DNA of 64,000 bases from Paraclostridium sordellii (GTDB taxonomy: Bacteria; Bacillota; Clostridia; Peptostreptococcales; Peptostreptococcaceae). Location: contig NZ_LN679998.1 in assembly GCF_000953675.1 (NCBI RefSeq), forward strand, positions 519,911-583,910. Reading direction: 5' to 3'. A program made the position numbers and the translations under genes. The first letter of the stretch is position 1. Every line of letters begins with the position of its first letter. Positions 60,960-64,000 of this stretch are shown here, piece after piece. Under the pieces are notes generated by a model. It was not told the origin of the DNA. It worked only from the letters and a program-made list of their open reading frames with translations, and did no database searches.

Positions 60960-60991
60960 GCAAAGTATTGACAATACTAAATCTAAGTGTA

Positions 60992-61020
60992 TTGACAAAT
61001 TTTAAAGAGTTTGATATTCT
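60992..61020 (+). promoter_or_regulatory. Promoter of glyQS
   Basis: TTGACA (60992-60997) and TATTCT (61015-61020) with a 17-bp spacer. A second TTGACA lies 24 bp upstream at 60968. Predicted start near 61027, giving a 70-base leader that contains the attenuator-like hairpin. Confidence 0.6.
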
Positions 61021-61046
61021 AAAAGTTAGAAAATAACCATTTAATG

Positions 61047-61077
61047 GCCTTTCGTGTAGACGAAAGGCTTTGTTTTT
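61047..61077 (+). terminator. Hairpin in the glyQS leader
   Basis: GCCTTTCGT (61047-61055) pairs with ACGAAAGGC (61060-61068), followed by TTTGTTTTT. It may terminate upstream transcription or attenuate glyQS. CCAT-TTA-ATGG (61037-61047) touches its base and could compete. There is no room for a full T-box. Confidence 0.7.
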
Positions 61078-61096
61078 AATATAGGAGGGTATTCGT

Positions 61097-61975
61097 ATGA
61101 ATTTTCAAAATATGATACTAACATTGCAAGATTATTGGGCTAAACAAGGATGTATAATGATGCAACCTTATGATGTAGAAAAGGGTGCAGGAACAATGAA
61201 CCCAAATACATTTCTTAGATCTTTAGGACCTGAGCCTTGGAAGGTATGTTATGTAGAGCCATCTAGAAGACCTGCAGATGGAAGATATGGTGAGAATCCT
61301 AATAGATTATATCAACATCATCAATTCCAAGTAATACTAAAACCATCTCCAGATAATATACAAGAACTATACTTAGGAAGCTTAGAAGCTATAGGAATAG
61401 ATACAAAAGCACATGATATAAGATTTGTTGAAGATAACTGGGAAGCAACAGCAGTTGGTGCTTGGGGACTTGGATGGGAAGTATGGCTAGATGGTATGGA
61501 AATTACTCAATTTACATATTTCCAACAAGTTGGTGGTATAGAGTGTGAGCTAGAAACTGGAGAAATTACATATGGTCTAGAAAGACTTGCTATGTATCTT
61601 CAAGAAGTTGAAAGTGTATATGATTTAAAATGGAATGATGAAATTACATACGGAGAAGTATTCCAAAGAGCAGAGTATGAAAACTCTATGTATGCTTTTG
61701 AAGAGTGTGATGCAGATTTATTATTCAATTTATTTGATGTATATGAAAAAGAAGCTTTAAAACTTATGGACAAAGGGTTAATTACACCAGCATATGATTA
61801 TGTGTTAAAATGTTCTCATACATTTAATACGCTAGATGCTAGAGGAGCTATAGGTGTAAGTCAAAGAGCTTCATTTATAAGTAGAGTTAGAAATATGGCT
61901 AGAACAGTAGCTAAAGCATATGTAGAATTAAGAAAAGAAATGGGATATCCACTTTTAAAGGAAGGTGACAGATAA
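61097..61975 (+). CDS. glyQ: Glycyl-tRNA synthetase alpha subunit
   Basis: A 292-residue class II aminoacyl-tRNA synthetase subunit of the bacterial alpha2beta2 type. [47 protein letters not shown], then [28 protein letters not shown], is unmistakable. It charges tRNA-Gly together with GlyS. ATG at 61097 follows TAGGAGGGTATTCGT. Its TAA overlaps the glyS ATG (TAATG). Confidence 0.98.
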   Translation: MNFQNMILTLQDYWAKQGCIMMQPYDVEKGAGTMNPNTFLRSLGPEPWKVCYVEPSRRPADGRYGENPNRLYQHHQFQVILKPSPDNIQELYLGSLEAIGIDTKAHDIRFVEDNWEATAVGAWGLGWEVWLDGMEITQFTYFQQVGGIECELETGEITYGLERLAMYLQEVESVYDLKWNDEITYGEVFQRAEYENSMYAFEECDADLLFNLFDVYEKEALKLMDKGLITPAYDYVLKCSHTFNTLDARGAIGVSQRASFISRVRNMARTVAKAYVELRKEMGYPLLKEGDR

Positions 61976-64000
61976 TGAAAAATTACCTTTTATTTGAAAT
62001 AGGTGTTGAGGAGTTACCTGCAAGATATGTAAACTCAGCAATGGAACAATTAAAACTTAATATAGTTAAATCATTTGATGAAAATAGAATAACTTATGAT
62101 AGTGTCAATGTGTATTCTACACCAAGAAGATTAACTGTTGTAGTTGACAATATATGTGAAAGACAAGAAGATTTAGAAGAAGAAGTAAAAGGTCCAGCTA
62201 AAAAAATAGCTGTTGATGCTGATGGAAACTTCACTAAGCCACTTCTAGGATTTATGAAAAGTAAAGGTATAAAAGAAGAAGATTTATACTTTAAGCAAGT
62301 TGGAAAAGAAGAGTATGCTTTCGGTAAAATAAAACAAGAAGGTAAGTTAACAAGCGAAGTTTTAAAAACTGTACTTCCAGAGGCTATAAAATCTATGACA
62401 TTCCCTAAAGCTATGCGTTGGGGTGGAAAAAACATGAGATTTATAAGACCGATAAGATGGATGGTTTGCATATTAAATGATTCAGTACTTGATATAGAAC
62501 TAGAAGGTATAGTATCTGGAAATGTTACTAAAGGACATAGATTCTTAGGAGAAAGTGAATTTGAAGTTAACACTTTAGATGAGTACTTAGCTAAGCTAAA
62601 AGAAAACTTTGTAATATTAAATCAAGATGAGAGAAAATCTATTATAAAAGAACAATGTGAAGAAGTTGCTAAATCTTTAGGTGGAGAAATAGAACTTGAT
62701 GAAGAGTTACTTGAAGAAGTAACTCATTTAGTAGAATATCCAACAGCTTTCTATGGAGAGTTTGATGAAGATTATGCTAAGCTTCCAAAAGAAGTTGTAA
62801 TAACTCCTATGAAGCAACATCAAAGATACTTCCCAGTTTTAAAAGATGGTAAATTACTTCCAAACTTTATAGCAGTTAGAAATGGTGATAGTCATAGAAT
62901 AGACAATGTTAAATCTGGTAATGAAAAAGTTTTAGAAGCTAGACTTGCAGATGCATTATTCTTCTATAAAGAAGATACTAAAAAGTCTTTAGAAAGTTAC
63001 ATAGAAAAATTAAAAACTGTTGTATTCCAAGCTAAACTTGGAACAGTATATGATAAAACATTAAGAATAGAAAAATTAGCTAATGATATATTAGATAAAT
63101 TAAATGAATTAGGTGTAAAAGAAGATACACTTCGTGCGGCTAAATTATGCAAGGCGGATTTAGTTACAGGTATGGTATTTGAATTTACAGAGCTTCAAGG
63201 TGTAATGGGAAGAGAATATGCAAAAGTAAGTGGAGAAAATGAAAATGTAGCAGAAGCTATATTTGAACATTATCTACCAAGATTTGCAGGAGATATACTT
63301 CCAAAAACTAAAGAGGGAATTGTTTTATCTATAGCTGACAAGCTAGACTCAATAGCAGGGTTCTTTGCAATAGGTATACAACCAACCGGTTCTCAAGACC
63401 CTTATGCACTTAGACGTCAAGCTCTAGGAATAATAAATATATTAATGGATAATAATCTAGATATAAGCTTAAAAGAGCTTGTAGATTTAACTCTTGATAA
63501 CTACTCATTTATAGAATTTAATAAAGAAGAAGTTTTAAACCAAATAATGGACTTCTTCAAAGATAGAATAAAGAATTTATTCAGAGATTTAGGAATAAGA
63601 TATGATGTTATAGATGCTATATTAAGTTCTAATATAGATGATATAGCAGATATGTATGCTAGAGCTAATGCACTAAACTCTTGGATAGATAAAGATGAGT
63701 TAGTTGAAATGTTAACAGCATTTAATAGAGTTGCAACTTTAGCTCAAAAAGCTGAAACTGATAAAGTTGACATAAACTTAATGAGAGAAGAAGCTGAATT
63801 TAATTTATATCAACAATTCCAAGAAATACGTTCTAATGTTGAACATTTATTAGCTGATAAAGAATATACTAAAGCTCTTGACGCTTTTGCTTCTTTAAGA
63901 CCAGCAATAGATAATATGTTTGACTCTGTCATGATAATGGACAAGGACGAGGCTATAAAGAATAACAGATTAGCTATATTAAAACAAATATATGACATAA
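61975..64000 (+). CDS. glyS: Glycyl-tRNA synthetase beta subunit, 3' end cut by window
   Basis: Open from ATG 61975 to the window edge: 675 residues, so only the last 10-20 of the usual ~690 are missing. [23 protein letters not shown] is the canonical start; MKQHQRYFPV, DARLADALFFYKED-type (EARLADALFFYKEDTKK) and ADKLDSIAGFFAIGIQPTGSQDPYALRRQALG are typical of GlyS, with a C-terminal DALR-like anticodon domain. It provides tRNA-Gly recognition for GlyQ. Start and preceding stop overlap by one base, giving translational coupling; the ribosome binding site AGGAAGGTGA lies in the glyQ end. Confidence 0.97.
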   Translation, partial: MKNYLLFEIGVEELPARYVNSAMEQLKLNIVKSFDENRITYDSVNVYSTPRRLTVVVDNICERQEDLEEEVKGPAKKIAVDADGNFTKPLLGFMKSKGIKEEDLYFKQVGKEEYAFGKIKQEGKLTSEVLKTVLPEAIKSMTFPKAMRWGGKNMRFIRPIRWMVCILNDSVLDIELEGIVSGNVTKGHRFLGESEFEVNTLDEYLAKLKENFVILNQDERKSIIKEQCEEVAKSLGGEIELDEELLEEVTHLVEYPTAFYGEFDEDYAKLPKEVVITPMKQHQRYFPVLKDGKLLPNFIAVRNGDSHRIDNVKSGNEKVLEARLADALFFYKEDTKKSLESYIEKLKTVVFQAKLGTVYDKTLRIEKLANDILDKLNELGVKEDTLRAAKLCKADLVTGMVFEFTELQGVMGREYAKVSGENENVAEAIFEHYLPRFAGDILPKTKEGIVLSIADKLDSIAGFFAIGIQPTGSQDPYALRRQALGIINILMDNNLDISLKELVDLTLDNYSFIEFNKEEVLNQIMDFFKDRIKNLFRDLGIRYDVIDAILSSNIDDIADMYARANALNSWIDKDELVEMLTAFNRVATLAQKAETDKVDINLMREEAEFNLYQQFQEIRSNVEHLLADKEYTKALDAFASLRPAIDNMFDSVMIMDKDEAIKNNRLAILKQIYDI

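Noticed and set aside
60960-61096. T-box riboswitch before glyQS
   Set aside because: From promoter to start there are only about 70 bases, with no specifier stem or T-box sequence; only a simple hairpin is present.
62094-62573. Long minus-strand open frame opposite glyS
   Set aside because: It mirrors the codons of a certain gene and has no ribosome binding site or family resemblance; similar antisense frames opposite dnaJ, phoH and prmA were dismissed for the same reason.
1-64000. CRISPR array, tRNA, rRNA or insertion sequence
   Set aside because: No regularly spaced repeats, no tRNA cloverleaf signals, no rRNA and no transposase-like frame were found on reading.

Overview
This window looks like a chromosome segment of a low-GC, endospore-forming, anaerobic Firmicute of the Peptostreptococcaceae (Clostridioides / Paraclostridium / Paeniclostridium / Romboutsia type). 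The evidence is the very AT-rich sequence with heavy use of ATA for isoleucine, the strong AGGAGG-type ribosome binding sites, sporulation genes yqfC and yqfD, a CD3324-family regulator, Spo0A-box-like sites, a c-di-GMP-I riboswitch before a chemoreceptor, and the gene order dnaK-dnaJ ... prmA-rsmE-mtaB-HIT-rpsU-yqeY-yqfC-yqfD-phoH-ybeY-dgkA-cdd-era-recO-glyQS. The species cannot be fixed from sequence reading alone. No tRNA, rRNA, CRISPR array, insertion sequence or prophage was seen.

Layout. (1) 1-2116: the 3' end of dnaK and complete dnaJ. (2) 2117-47830: about 45.7 kb of accessory genes sits between dnaJ and prmA, which are neighbours in the classical Bacillus dnaK operon. The block holds, in order: a sodium:dicarboxylate symporter gene broken by an in-frame TGA; an Ig-like Cys-rich hypothetical; a YjjG-type HAD nucleotidase; a regulator, two-membrane-protein and two-peptidase locus (5101-10823, the DUF5058 locus); a DUF2935 protein; a gene-poor stretch with small membrane peptides, a decayed acetyltransferase and an orphan hairpin; a secreted discoidin-cohesin-dockerin protein; small conserved genes (DUF1653, YdbC/PC4, holin-like); an OpuC-type osmolyte importer; an orphan PotD lipoprotein; a GntP permease; a MarR-MATE efflux unit with twin operators; hemerythrin; an aldo/keto reductase; a PQQ-type sugar dehydrogenase; YmaF; a TDT transporter; an ABC-F ribosome-protection protein with a structured leader; LytTR-DUF3021; DUF4300; MgtC; a riboswitch-controlled chemoreceptor; NUDIX; a CD3324-family regulator; a methyltransferase; a BceRS-BceAB-like peptide-antibiotic module followed by a PAP2 phosphatase; MurT-GatD on the minus strand; GNAT; and DUF4003.

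(3) 47833-64000: a compact housekeeping run on the plus strand for translation, RNA modification, sporulation and envelope functions: prmA, rsmE, mtaB, HIT, rpsU, yqeY, tspO, yqfC, yqfD, phoH, ybeY, dgkA-PAP2, cdd, era, mgtE, a small yqzL, recO, a DUF4342 gene and glyQ, with glyS cut by the window edge.

How parts work together. The DUF5058 locus looks like an inducible import-and-hydrolyse pathway for a small amide or peptide. The Bce-like module, PAP2 phosphatase and MurT-GatD pair all act on the lipid II cycle and together read as an envelope-stress neighbourhood. The MarR-MATE and ABC-F units add drug efflux and ribosome protection. Almost every accessory gene is closed by its own strong intrinsic terminator, several of which overlap the stop codon and work in both directions between convergent genes, so most are separate transcription units.
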